Origin: Dyella silvatica
Lineage (GTDB): Bacteria > Pseudomonadota > Gammaproteobacteria > Xanthomonadales > Rhodanobacteraceae
DNA length: 44,130 nt
NCBI RefSeq assembly: GCF_026283955.1
Contig: NZ_JAPDPE010000028.1
Location: forward strand, 1 to 44,130
Reading direction: 5' to 3'
Shown here: positions 34,328 through 44,130 of the stretch, in pieces
How the letters are laid out: every line of letters starts with the position of its first letter
Position numbering within the stretch: position 1 is the first letter of the stretch
Translations under genes and position numbers: made by a program
The notes under the pieces: model-generated
What the model saw: the letters and a program-made list of their open reading frames with translations, nothing else
What the model was told of the DNA's origin: nothing
The model's database searches: none

Positions 34328-35389
34328 TCAAAGCGCCTCGGTAACGCGTTCTGCGGCATGGCCGGTGCCGTAGGGTTGCACCGATGCCGATATCTCGCAG
34401 GTCAGCATCCGCGCGAAGGCTTGCTGGATCGCCTGTGGCGACGCGCCGACGATGCAGTTGGCGCCGATCTCGACCAGCTCGACCCATTCCGTTTCGTCGC
34501 GCAAGGTAATGCAGGGCTTGCCGTGGAAGTAGGCTTCCTTCTGCACCCCGCCTGAATCGGTCAGCACCAAGCGGCAATGCGCTTCCAGCCAGACCATCTC
34601 GAGATAGCCCACTGGATCGATCACCCGTACGTTGTCTGGAAAGCTGATGCCGGCCGAGACCATTCGCGCGCGGGTGCGCGGATGCAGCGGCAGCACCACC
34701 GCGATGGGAAGCGCCGCAAGACCGTCCAGGATCCCGCCGAGCCTGGCCCGGTCGTCGGTATTTTCAGCCCGGTGGATCGTGCAAAGCGCGAAGTCGTTGT
34801 CGTGCAAATCGCCCAGCACAGGGATCGCTGGCCGCCGCGCTTTTTCGCGGTAGTACAGCGCGGCGTCATACATGACGTCACCCACGACACGTACCGAGGG
34901 GCCGACAATCCCTTCGCTTTTCAGGTTATCGCTGGCACCCATGCTCGGGACCAGCAGCAACCCCGCCAGATGGTCGGTCAACACGCGGTTGATCTCTTCT
35001 GGCATGCGTCGATTGTATGAGCGCAGCCCTGCTTCGACATGGGCTACCGGAATATGCAGTTTGCTCGCTGCCAGGGCGCCGGCCAGGGTGCTGTCCGTGT
35101 CGCCGTAAACCAGCATCCAGTCGGGCTTTTCAGTGACCAGTAGCGCCTCGATCTGCTCGATCATGCGACCAGTGTTCTGACCATGCGTGCCACCACCGAT
35201 ACCCAAATGATGGGCCGGCCGCGGAATATCCAGCTCGTCGAAGAACACATCCGACATATTGGCGTCGTAGTGCTGCCCGGTATGCACCAGCACCTCGCGC
35301 ACATCAGTGCGATATTTAAGCAGTGCGCGCGATACCACCGCCGCCTTGATGAATTGTGGCCGGGCACCGACGACAGTCACGACCTTCAT
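34328..35389 (-). CDS. wbpI: WecB/WbpI-type UDP-HexNAc 2-epimerase
   Basis: A 353-aa non-hydrolysing UDP-GlcNAc 2-epimerase family enzyme. Motifs are GARPQFIKAA (8-17), HTGQHYD (36-42), YGDTDSTLAGALAA (95-108) and HVEAGLRSYNRRMPEEINR (117-135). Asp97, Glu119 and Glu131 line up with the catalytic residues of E. coli WecB. Family members epimerise UDP-GlcNAc to UDP-ManNAc, or as WbpI the 2,3-diacetamido-glucuronate to the mannuronate. WbpI is favoured because the gene overlaps the wbpE-like gene by ATGA and the remaining Wbp steps are in the same operon. Sequence alone cannot separate the two. Confidence 0.9.
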   Translation of the reverse strand: MKVVTVVGARPQFIKAAVVSRALLKYRTDVREVLVHTGQHYDANMSDVFFDELDIPRPAHHLGIGGGTHGQNTGRMIEQIEALLVTEKPDWMLVYGDTDSTLAGALAASKLHIPVAHVEAGLRSYNRRMPEEINRVLTDHLAGLLLVPSMGASDNLKSEGIVGPSVRVVGDVMYDAALYYREKARRPAIPVLGDLHDNDFALCTIHRAENTDDRARLGGILDGLAALPIAVVLPLHPRTRARMVSAGISFPDNVRVIDPVGYLEMVWLEAHCRLVLTDSGGVQKEAYFHGKPCITLRDETEWVELVEIGANCIVGASPQAIQQAFARMLTCEISASVQPYGTGHAAERVTEAL

Positions 35390-36543
35390 GCAGGGACTCC
35401 AGCAAGAATGTCGGACAGCGTATCGATGACGCGGTCCTGATCGTCTTCCGCTAAGTCCGGCCCCATCGGTAGGCTCATGACATGTTCGGCCAGCCAGCTC
35501 GCCACCGGTGTGACGGCGTGGCTGTCGAAGTGCCGATAGGCCGGTTGTTCATTCAGCGGCACCGGGTAATGCACCGCCGTCGGCATGCCCGCGCTATTCA
35601 ATTCGCTCTGGACGATTTCGCGGTGCGGCGTCAACACGGTGTACTGCGCGTATACCGATTGGTTTTCCGGCAGCAATACCATGGTTCGCAGACTTGTCAG
35701 TGGACTCTGGAGATCGTCGCCACTCACGGGTGCGGCATGAGCGATCCGCGCCAGCAATTTTTTCGTGTAGCCCGCACCGATGGTTTGGCGCTGCTCGCAT
35801 TCCCATTCGAATCTCGACCACTTGGCCAGCACAATGGCGCATTGCAAGGTATCCATGCGTCCACCCAGGCCAATGCGAGTGTGGACATAGCGCTTGCTCT
35901 GCCCATGGATGCGGATCTCGCGTGCCGCCTGGGCCAGCATGTCGTCATCGGTAAACAAAGCACCGCCGTCGCCATAGCAACCCAGCGGCTTGCTCGGAAA
36001 GAAACTGGTGCAGCCAATGGTGGAAACGCCGCAGCTGCGCCGGCCGTGACTTACGGCTCCGAAACTTTGCGCAGCATCCTCGATCACCGGAATATTGCCG
36101 TGGCGCATCGCGACATCCTGGATGGCCTTCATATCGGCCATTTGTCCGTACAGACTGATCGGCATGATGGCTCGCGTGCGGCTGCTGATCCGCGCCTCGA
36201 TCAAGCTCGCATCGATATTGCCTGTGCGGGGATCGACATCGACGAACACCGGCTTGGCACCGAGCAAAGCGATGACTTCGGCGGAGGCCGCGAAGGTGAA
36301 CGGGCTGGTGATGACCTCGTCACCCAGACCGATCCCCAGGGTCATCAGCGAAATCAGCAAAGCCTCCGTACCGCTGGCCACGGAGACGCAATGCTTTACG
36401 CCGACAAACCGAGCCAATATCTGCTCCAGCTCGGCGACTTCGGGACCCATGATGTATTGGCCGTGTGCAAGCACAGCCGCGATCCGCCGATCCAGTTCCG
36501 GCTTGATGGCGTGCTGCTGCGTCTTCAGATCAATGAAGTGCAT
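35386..36543 (-). CDS. wbpE: WbpE-type UDP-sugar 3-aminotransferase
   Basis: A 385-aa DegT/DnrJ/EryC1-family PLP enzyme. In P. aeruginosa WbpE aminates C3 of the 3-keto-UDP-GlcNAcA made by WbpB. The opening MHFIDLKTQQ, GTEALLISLMTLGIG, SPFTFAASAEVIALLGAKPVFVDVD and VIEDAAQSFGA fit this subfamily closely. The PLP lysine is Lys185 in SFFPSKPLGCYGDGG, the position I recall for WbpE. It starts 1 nt after the acetyltransferase stop and overlaps the wbpI-like start by ATGA, so translation of the series is coupled. It is distinct from the LegC-type enzyme at 26262-27476. Confidence 0.91.
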   Translation of the reverse strand: MHFIDLKTQQHAIKPELDRRIAAVLAHGQYIMGPEVAELEQILARFVGVKHCVSVASGTEALLISLMTLGIGLGDEVITSPFTFAASAEVIALLGAKPVFVDVDPRTGNIDASLIEARISSRTRAIMPISLYGQMADMKAIQDVAMRHGNIPVIEDAAQSFGAVSHGRRSCGVSTIGCTSFFPSKPLGCYGDGGALFTDDDMLAQAAREIRIHGQSKRYVHTRIGLGGRMDTLQCAIVLAKWSRFEWECEQRQTIGAGYTKKLLARIAHAAPVSGDDLQSPLTSLRTMVLLPENQSVYAQYTVLTPHREIVQSELNSAGMPTAVHYPVPLNEQPAYRHFDSHAVTPVASWLAEHVMSLPMGPDLAEDDQDRVIDTLSDILAGVPA

Positions 36544-36544
36544 A

Positions 36545-37111
36545 TCAGATCTCTTTGAGGATTTTTGCCGGCGTACCGCCGATCACGATGTTGCCTTGCG
36601 GATAGCTGCGAGTGACCACGGCACCCGCCGCTACCACCGTTTTATCGCCTAACACCACACCAGGCAGGATGACTGCATTCATGCCGATCCAGCACTTTTC
36701 GCCGATGACCACGTCCTGGCCGTCTTCGTGTTCATCGAGCGCATCCAGGCGATGATTCGCCGTAATGATGCCGACGTTGGGCCCGAGGTAGGTGCCGCGT
36801 CCCAGCTGGATTTTGCCCTTGAAATTTTGCAGATAAATGCCCGGCGACTGGAAGTTGTTGATGTCGTCTGGGTGAAACACGATGTTGTCCGGATTGGAGA
36901 CATAACAAGTCAGGCCGCTCGGCCAGGGCAGCGGTCGTGCCAGCCGCAGAATGTTCCTCTGCCAGGCCGAGCGAACGGCCCAGAAATAGCCGCCATAGCT
37001 GGTATCAAAATGCCTACCTTGCAAATATTTTTTCTTGAAAAATAACGACAGCAGCAGCTTTGCCACCGGGGTGATCAGAAAACCGATCTTCTTGAGCGTG
37101 CGCTTCATCAT
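36545..37111 (-). CDS. Left-handed beta-helix O-acetyltransferase
   Basis: A 188-aa protein of the hexapeptide-repeat acetyltransferase superfamily, resembling capsule or colanic-acid O-acetyltransferases. A basic and hydrophobic N-terminus (about 1-27) is followed by hexapeptide turns: IQLGRGTYLGPNVGIITANH, VVIGEKCWIGMNAVILPGVVLGDKTVVAAGAVVT and NIVIGGTPAKIL. The histidine in TANH is the likely catalytic base. It begins directly after the wzx stop (no gap) and ends 1 nt before wbpE. It may O-acetylate a sugar of the repeat unit; an N-acetyl transfer is possible but WbpD already covers that step. The acceptor is unknown. Confidence 0.86.
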   Translation of the reverse strand: MMKRTLKKIGFLITPVAKLLLSLFFKKKYLQGRHFDTSYGGYFWAVRSAWQRNILRLARPLPWPSGLTCYVSNPDNIVFHPDDINNFQSPGIYLQNFKGKIQLGRGTYLGPNVGIITANHRLDALDEHEDGQDVVIGEKCWIGMNAVILPGVVLGDKTVVAAGAVVTRSYPQGNIVIGGTPAKILKEI

Positions 37112-38521
37112 TCAAATCAACCGATGCAGCGCGAAACGCACGACCAAGCCAAGCGCTAGCCACAGCAGCACGAAATTCAGGCCCGACCTCAACAGCTGTC
37201 GATAGTCTTGCCGCGTCAATCCAGCAAGGTTCGAAAAGATAAAGAAACAGGCGAGGTAGAAAACCGCACCGGATACGGCGTACAGCTCGGAAAGGCGACT
37301 AGGCAACAGCAGCGCTGCCGCACCGATGGCACCAACGCGCAGGCAAAGGCCAGCGATGGTCAGCAGCATCATGCCGCGCTGTTTGTTGCGCACATGCATA
37401 ACCATAGACACCGGCGATGACATCAGCTGCGCGATAAACCATGGCGTCATCCAGGCCACCAGCACGCCGGCACGCTGCCATTTTTCACCGAAGATCAGCA
37501 CGAACGCCTGCGGTGCCACCAAGGCGGCAAACAACAGCGGCCCAACCCCCGTCTTCATCAAGCCGCCGAGAATCTTCGCGGTGAACCCGCCCAGCGTACC
37601 GGCCCGGTATTCTTCCGGCGCATGCGCCAGATAGACTTGCGAAATGGCATTGCCGATCAAATTCATCGGCACCTGGATCACCCGCATCGCCAACATCAAG
37701 AAACCGGCCTCCGCACCCACCGCCAACGCCGCGATCATGATCACCGGCAATTGGATGCCACCGGTGTTTGCCAATGCCTCGAACGTCGAATACTTGGGAA
37801 AGCGGTCATATTGCCGAAACAGCCTGCGCATGCCCGGCAGGCTTACCGCGCCCAGCGCAGCTCGATCCACCGTCAATACCCGCGCGCCCAGGCCAACCAC
37901 GCCGGCACCGCTAGTGATCGCCTGCCCGACCAATAACCCGGAAGGCACGAAACCGAGCCAGCCCATGCCGAGCTGTGCGCCGGCGCCGCCGATCGCCTGG
38001 GTCATCCGGGTTTTGGCAATAACGCCAAAGATTTTCTTCCGTGTCGCCCAATATTGCAGCGCGCTATAAGCGCCGGTGAGCAGCACGCCAATCGGCAACA
38101 ACCATAGATAAGGCTGCAGCTCCGGTTGGCGGAGTAATGCCGCCACCGCGACCGGAGCCAGCAGAATCGGCAACGCCACCAGCATCGAAATCAGCAGGCA
38201 AAAGCTCAGCGCCAAAGCCAGCAGGTTGATTGCATCGCCATCGGTCTCTGGCATGGGTATGGCGATATCCAGGCGCAGACATGCCGCCACCGAAATAATC
38301 CCCAGCAATGACGCATAGACCGCCAGCACGCTGAAATCCTGCGGCGAATAAAGCCGGGTCAATATGGGCAATACCAACACCATCAGCGCCTGCGCAAACG
38401 CAGTGCCGCCGACCAATAACGTAATGGAACCGATCAGCCCGCCCTGCCGAAACCGCGCTATTTTTTCACGCAGCGGCACTGCCCATCTTCCAGCTGGTAA
38501 AGCAGACCTGTAGTCGGACAT
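37112..38521 (-). CDS. wzx: Wzx-type polysaccharide flippase
   Basis: A 469-aa protein of the MOP exporter superfamily (polysaccharide transport family) with about 12 membrane segments. The N-terminal [40 protein letters not shown] is the typical Wzx opening. It would flip the undecaprenyl-linked repeat unit to the periplasm for Wzy. ATG 38521 has AAGGGTG about 7 nt upstream and overlaps the last 64 nt of wbpD. A GTG at 38479 would leave a 22-nt overlap and is a weaker alternative. A cluster with both wzx and wzy marks a Wzx/Wzy-dependent pathway rather than an ABC-transporter one. Confidence 0.9.
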   Translation of the reverse strand: MSDYRSALPAGRWAVPLREKIARFRQGGLIGSITLLVGGTAFAQALMVLVLPILTRLYSPQDFSVLAVYASLLGIISVAACLRLDIAIPMPETDGDAINLLALALSFCLLISMLVALPILLAPVAVAALLRQPELQPYLWLLPIGVLLTGAYSALQYWATRKKIFGVIAKTRMTQAIGGAGAQLGMGWLGFVPSGLLVGQAITSGAGVVGLGARVLTVDRAALGAVSLPGMRRLFRQYDRFPKYSTFEALANTGGIQLPVIMIAALAVGAEAGFLMLAMRVIQVPMNLIGNAISQVYLAHAPEEYRAGTLGGFTAKILGGLMKTGVGPLLFAALVAPQAFVLIFGEKWQRAGVLVAWMTPWFIAQLMSSPVSMVMHVRNKQRGMMLLTIAGLCLRVGAIGAAALLLPSRLSELYAVSGAVFYLACFFIFSNLAGLTRQDYRQLLRSGLNFVLLWLALGLVVRFALHRLI

Positions 38522-39039
38522 ACGGTTTCACCCTTGCCAGTCAGCGGCAGGTCGAGTTGTTCGCCGAATTCGCTCATCCAGCCTATCTGTCGCGCCGGCA
38601 CACCCACCATCAGCGCATAGGCCGGCACATCTTTGTTGATCACCGCGCCTGCACCGACGAAGGCAAACTCACCTATCGTCACGCCGCAGACGATGGTGCA
38701 ATTGGCACCCAGCGTGGCACCCCGCTTGACCAAGGTATCGCGATACTCATCCTTGCGCGCCACCAGCGAACGTGGGTTGTAGACATTGGTGAAGACCATG
38801 CTTGGACCGCAGAACACACCCTCTTCCAGGCTTACGTTGTCGTATACCGATACGTTGTTCTGGATCTTGCAGTGATCGCCGATAGTGACTTTGTTGCCGA
38901 CAAATACGTTCTGCCCCAACGACACGCCCTGGCCGATACGCGCGCCTGCGCAAACATGGACGAAGTGCCAGATGCGCGAGCCTTCGCCGATCTGGGCACC
39001 GTCGTCGATGATCGCACTGGGATGCTGGTAAAAACTCAT
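38458..39039 (-). CDS. wbpD: WbpD-type UDP-amino-sugar N-acetyltransferase
   Basis: A 193-aa left-handed beta-helix acetyltransferase. ATG 39039 with GAAAGG upstream is chosen; the longer open frame is a shadow of wbpB. The opening [31 protein letters not shown] and the turns [31 protein letters not shown] are typical of WbpD, as is the [38 protein letters not shown] block. WbpD acetylates the 3-amino group of UDP-GlcNAc(3NH2)A. The C-terminus carries four cysteines counting both CPTTG and CRCVKK, possibly a small metal site, as some relatives have. It lies between wbpB and wzx. Confidence 0.91.
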   Translation of the reverse strand: MSFYQHPSAIIDDGAQIGEGSRIWHFVHVCAGARIGQGVSLGQNVFVGNKVTIGDHCKIQNNVSVYDNVSLEEGVFCGPSMVFTNVYNPRSLVARKDEYRDTLVKRGATLGANCTIVCGVTIGEFAFVGAGAVINKDVPAYALMVGVPARQIGWMSEFGEQLDLPLTGKGETVCPTTGLLYQLEDGQCRCVKK

Positions 39040-39064
39040 GGCGATAAACCTTTCACTGGCGCTT

Positions 39065-41048
<1,984 letters not shown>

Positions 41049-41052
<4 letters not shown>

Positions 41053-42326
41053 AGCCGCCCATCCACCGCGTCACGCGGCAACACGTATTTTACGTCGTAG
41101 ACCACGGATGTCGGCTTGCCGAACGCCCGGATACCAGCGCCGCCCAAGGAAACGAACTGGTGATGGCCGACCGCGATGATGATGGCATCGTAGTCGTTGT
41201 TTTTCGGTGCCCCAATGGGCGCCAGCGCGTATTCGTGCTCGGCTTCTGCGGCATCGATCCAGGGATCGTGGACATCGATATCGGCGTTATAGCCCTTCAA
41301 CGCATGCACGATATCCACGACACGGGTATTGCGCAGATCCGGGCAATTTTCCTTGAACGCCAAACCCAGGATCAAGATACGAGCACGCACCGGATTGATG
41401 CCCTTGCATACCATCAGGCGCACGACCTCGCTGGCGATATACGGGCCCATGCTGTCATTGGTACGACGCCCGGCGAGAATCACATCGGGATGGTGGCCGA
41501 CCTCCTGCGCTTTATGCGTCAGGTAGTACGGATCGACACTGATGCAATGGCCACCGACCAGCCCCGGACGAAACGGCAGGAAGTTCCATTTGGTGCCCGC
41601 CGCCTGCAGCACTTCCAGGGTATCGATACCGAGCTTGTTGAATAAAATGGCCAGATCATTGACCAGGGCGATATTCAGATCGCGCTGGGTGTTTTCGATC
41701 ACCTTGGCTGCTTCGGCCACCTTGATGCTGCTGGCCTTGTGTGTACCGGCGACGATAATGCTGGCATACAGCGCGTCGACGAAATCCGCCGTTTCCGGAG
41801 TGGAGCCGGAAGTGACTTTGAGGATGGCAGTGACCCGATGCAGTTTGTCGCCGGGGTTGATGCGCTCGGGGCTGTAGCCGGCGAAGAATTCGCTATTGAA
41901 GGCCAGGCCGGAGACTTTCTCCAGGATGGGAATACACACCTCTTCCGTGCATCCGGGATAGACCGTGGACTCGTAGATAACGATGTCACCGCGCTTGAGC
42001 ACCTTGCCCAGACTTTCGCTGGCTTTGACCAACGGGCTTAGATCAGGACGCTTGGCCACATCGATTGGCGTAGGCACGGTAACAATGTAGACATTGCAGT
42101 CGCGGATATCCTCGAGTTCGGCGCTGTAACGCAAATGACTCGACGCGGCCAATTCAGCCGGCTCCACCTCGAGCGTGCTGTCACGGCCGGCACGCAACTC
42201 TTCCACCCGAGCCGCGCGGATATCGAAACCAATCGTCTGGTATTGCCGACCAAACTCAACCGCCAATGGCAAACCGACATAACCAAGACCCACAATCGCT
42301 ATTTTGGCGCTATCCAGTTTCTGCAT
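41049..42326 (-). CDS. tviB: TviB/WbpO-type UDP-HexNAc 6-dehydrogenase
   Basis: A 425-aa nucleotide-sugar dehydrogenase that oxidises C6 of a UDP-HexNAc twice to give the uronate. The N-terminal NAD fold is [12 protein letters not shown] (9-20). The segment [18 protein letters not shown] (143-160), [20 protein letters not shown] (211-230) and [26 protein letters not shown] (245-270, nucleophile Cys261) match the Vi-antigen TviB/WbpO group better than plain UDP-glucose dehydrogenases. WbpA does the same reaction at the head of the diacetamido-mannuronate pathway, so this enzyme could feed both that route and the 4-epimerase. It is the first gene of the biosynthetic run after a 611-nt gap from wzc. 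Confidence 0.92.
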
Positions 42327-42937
42327 TTCGATCTTCCCGCGTCGTCATGATTCGAAATACAGCCTTTACTGGCGTAATTCGGCCCATATTTAAGCCGAGC
42401 CCAAAGAGCTCGGCTATGCATCCAAGACACCTAATGTCGCAGGCGCTTCTTTACTGCCGGCTGAAGCGTGAGCATAAATTTCATATACGTCCAGCATTCG
42501 CGATGCACGTCACTCTTTGGATGCTAAGACGTCTCAAGTTATACATTTCGCACACCATCATGGCGATCAAGATACACAACTCAATTCATTGATAGCGTGA
42601 AGGTATCGTTATGCAAAAAACACTTAAAAATAGCGCTTATTTTTGTTCTAGCGTGCAAGTTGCCCTTGATCGACACCACCAAGATGCCTATCTCGAAATG
42701 CATAGACACAGCAGCGCTTAACAAGCATTCCGACAAGGGACTTGTCGTCTCTATGACTTGTTATCAGGCACACGAAAGCGCATGGCCGACTTAATCCCAT
42801 GGCGCTATCGGAAGGAGATCCCTCGGGGGATAGGGCTTGATTCGCTTATTTAATCGACACTCAACTGTCCATGATGATCCATGACACTTGCATGAAATCG
42901 ATCGACCATGAACATGAAAAGGTTCGCTTGAGGCAAC
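42327..42937. other. AT-richer leader region between wzc and tviB
   Basis: These 611 nt separate two minus-strand genes and hold no convincing gene. A 66-codon plus-strand frame (42597-42794) has a hydrophobic start but no Shine-Dalgarno. An 8-bp hairpin (42394-42416) lies about 70 nt upstream of tviB. The long untranslated stretch within a polysaccharide operon suggests a second promoter or a transcription control point. I did not find the ops/JUMPstart core GGCGGTAG on the minus strand. Confidence 0.5.
42394..42416 (-). promoter_or_regulatory. Leader hairpin upstream of tviB
   Basis: AGCCGAGC (42394-42401) pairs with GCTCGGCT (42409-42416) across a 7-nt loop. On the minus strand it is followed by TTAAATAT, a poor T tract. 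It may be a weak terminator or attenuator between wzc and the biosynthetic genes. Confidence 0.45.
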
Positions 42938-44130
42938 TTATTTCGTGCTTTTGTATTCATAGTAGCCATAGGAGTAATAGCCGCTGCTACGTTTTTCCAA
43001 CGCGTTGAAGATCGCGCCTTTGATCTCGACGCCATTCTGTGCGAATCGCTGTTTGGCCAAGGCAATTTCGCGAGGCTGATTCAACCCAAAACGCACGACC
43101 AAAAGACTGGTGCCCGAAAGATGTCCGATGATCGCTGCATCAGTAACGGCGAGAATCGGCGGCGTATCGATGATCACCAGATCGTATAGCGGCATCAATC
43201 CGGTGAGCAGTTCGGTGAAACGAACATTCATCAACAACTCGGACGGGTTCGGCGGCACCTTACCGCGCGAAATGTATTGCAGATTGTCCAGCGAAGGCAC
43301 CTGCCGGATCGCCGTCACCATGTCGATCTGACCTGAGATCAGTTCGGACAGGCCGCGATCGTGATGACCACCCATCACCTTGTGCAACGTACCCTTACGC
43401 ATATCGCCGTCGATCAGCAATACACGCTGGCCGGCCTGAGCGATCACCGCAGCGAGGTTCGCCGAGACGAAGGTCTTACCGACCCCCGGGCTGGAACCGG
43501 AGATCATCAGCACATTGTTTTTGGCCTCCAGCCGCGCGAAATGCAAGCTGGTGCGCAGGCTGCGCAATGCCTCGATCGCCAGATCCGCCGGGTCACTTAG
43601 TGCCAGCAAATGCTGTTGACCATCGCTGCGTACGCGCTTGTCGCCCTTATCGCTGACAAAGGTTGTCCGCTCGATCTGACTGATCGGTATCGAGGCATAT
43701 ACCGGCATGCCAAGCTGCTCGATGACAGCAGGATCTTCCACGCCACGGCTCAACGCCTGCCGCAGGAACACGATACCGATGGCCAGGAATGCACCCAAGA
43801 ACGTGCCACCTATCGTTACGATCGCCCGCTTCGGCTTGACCGGATGCGTGACATCCACCGCAGCTTTATCGACGACGTGCACATTGCCTACCTTGCCGGC
43901 ACGGGCAATATCCAGTTGCTGTTCCTGGTTGAGCAAACCGGTATAGGTTTGATTGCTCACCTCAACATCGCGAGTCAGCTTAAGCAGCTCTTGCTGGGTA
44001 TTGGGTAGATCGCCGACCTGCTTGTTCAACGCATCTTTCTGTGCTTCCAGCTCGCCGATTTGCTGCATCAATGCCATATGAGCAGGATGTGCTGCGGTGA
44101 AACGTCGATCGATATCCGCTTTTTGCATGC
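42938..44130 (-). CDS. wzc: Wzc/Etk-type tyrosine autokinase and chain-length regulator (partial)
   Basis: The C-terminal 397 or so residues of a polysaccharide co-polymerase of the Wzc/BY-kinase family; the 5' end lies beyond the right edge of the window. The visible part begins in the periplasmic coiled-coil region (GELEAQKDALNKQVGDLPNTQQELLKLTRDV), then PVKPKRA and a membrane helix (AIVTIGGTFLGAFLAIGIVFL). The cytoplasmic kinase has Walker A GSSPGVGKTF, Walker A' LLIDGDMR and Walker B LVIIDTPP. The tail SGYYSYGYYEYKSTK holds six tyrosines for autophosphorylation. Such kinases work with Wza and Wzy to set polymer length and export. No low-molecular-weight phosphatase (Wzb) gene is seen in the window. 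Confidence 0.94.
   Translation of the reverse strand, partial: MQKADIDRRFTAAHPAHMALMQQIGELEAQKDALNKQVGDLPNTQQELLKLTRDVEVSNQTYTGLLNQEQQLDIARAGKVGNVHVVDKAAVDVTHPVKPKRAIVTIGGTFLGAFLAIGIVFLRQALSRGVEDPAVIEQLGMPVYASIPISQIERTTFVSDKGDKRVRSDGQQHLLALSDPADLAIEALRSLRTSLHFARLEAKNNVLMISGSSPGVGKTFVSANLAAVIAQAGQRVLLIDGDMRKGTLHKVMGGHHDRGLSELISGQIDMVTAIRQVPSLDNLQYISRGKVPPNPSELLMNVRFTELLTGLMPLYDLVIIDTPPILAVTDAAIIGHLSGTSLLVVRFGLNQPREIALAKQRFAQNGVEIKGAIFNALEKRSSGYYSYGYYEYKSTK

Noticed and set aside
42597-42794. 66-codon plus-strand frame with a hydrophobic start upstream of tviB
   Set aside because: It resembles a signal peptide at first glance, but it lacks a ribosome-binding site and any downstream domain, and runs against all neighbours.

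Overview
The window looks like a chromosomal segment of a moderately high-GC gammaproteobacterium. The rne/rluC divergent pair, a GacA/UvrY-type regulator beside a tRNA-Leu(UAA), and a large exopolysaccharide locus suggest the Xanthomonadales (Rhodanobacteraceae/Xanthomonadaceae type). This placement is inferred from gene content only; no database search was possible.

Layout. Positions 1-7600 are mainly housekeeping: a pterin carbinolamine dehydratase (phhB), a CPBP-like membrane protein that has lost its usual glutamates, rluC (minus strand), rne (plus strand) with a strong terminator, a uvrY/gacA response regulator and one tRNA-Leu. Positions 7600-13800 are loosely packed: a SnoaL-like protein, a secreted PNGase A-family amidase broken by a 1-nt frameshift, a small conserved-looking protein, and an AI-2E-family permease with a long soluble tail, separated by gene-poor stretches.

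From 13773 to the right edge the window is one exopolysaccharide/capsule locus in three blocks. (1) 13773-19293, minus strand: a gfc/yjb-type secretion module made of a gfcA/yjbE-like small secreted protein, a Wza/GfcE outer-membrane lipoprotein, a possible 87-codon ORF, and the GfcB lipoprotein, GfcC and GfcD/YjbH barrel. (2) 20287-22259, plus strand: a WecA-type glycan-initiating transferase and a YdcF/DUF218 protein. (3) 22282-44130, minus strand: a Wzc-type tyrosine autokinase (5' end outside the window), then about 18 tightly packed genes, many with ATGA or TGATG stop/start overlaps. They encode a TviB/WbpA-type UDP-HexNAc dehydrogenase, a UDP-uronate 4-epimerase, WbpB-, WbpD-, WbpE- and WbpI-like enzymes, a Wzx flippase, an O-acetyltransferase, Wzy, glycosyltransferases, an AsnB-type amidotransferase, a PglF/PglE/GNAT/PglC/PglA-like set, and a terminal beta-helix protein.

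How the parts fit together (inference). The Pgl-like set could build a bacillosamine-type sugar and place it on undecaprenyl phosphate. The Wbp-like set could supply UDP-2,3-diacetamido-2,3-dideoxy-mannuronic acid, perhaps amidated by the AsnB homolog. Glycosyltransferases extend the unit, Wzx flips it, Wzy polymerises it under Wzc control, and Wza plus the Gfc proteins export it. The points most worth a second look are the wzy/glycosyltransferase junction, where two genes are interlocked without a normal stop or start; the Asn-Glu in place of Asp-Glu in the PglC-like transferase; the signal-less beta-helix protein; and the small ORF interlocked between wza and gfcB.
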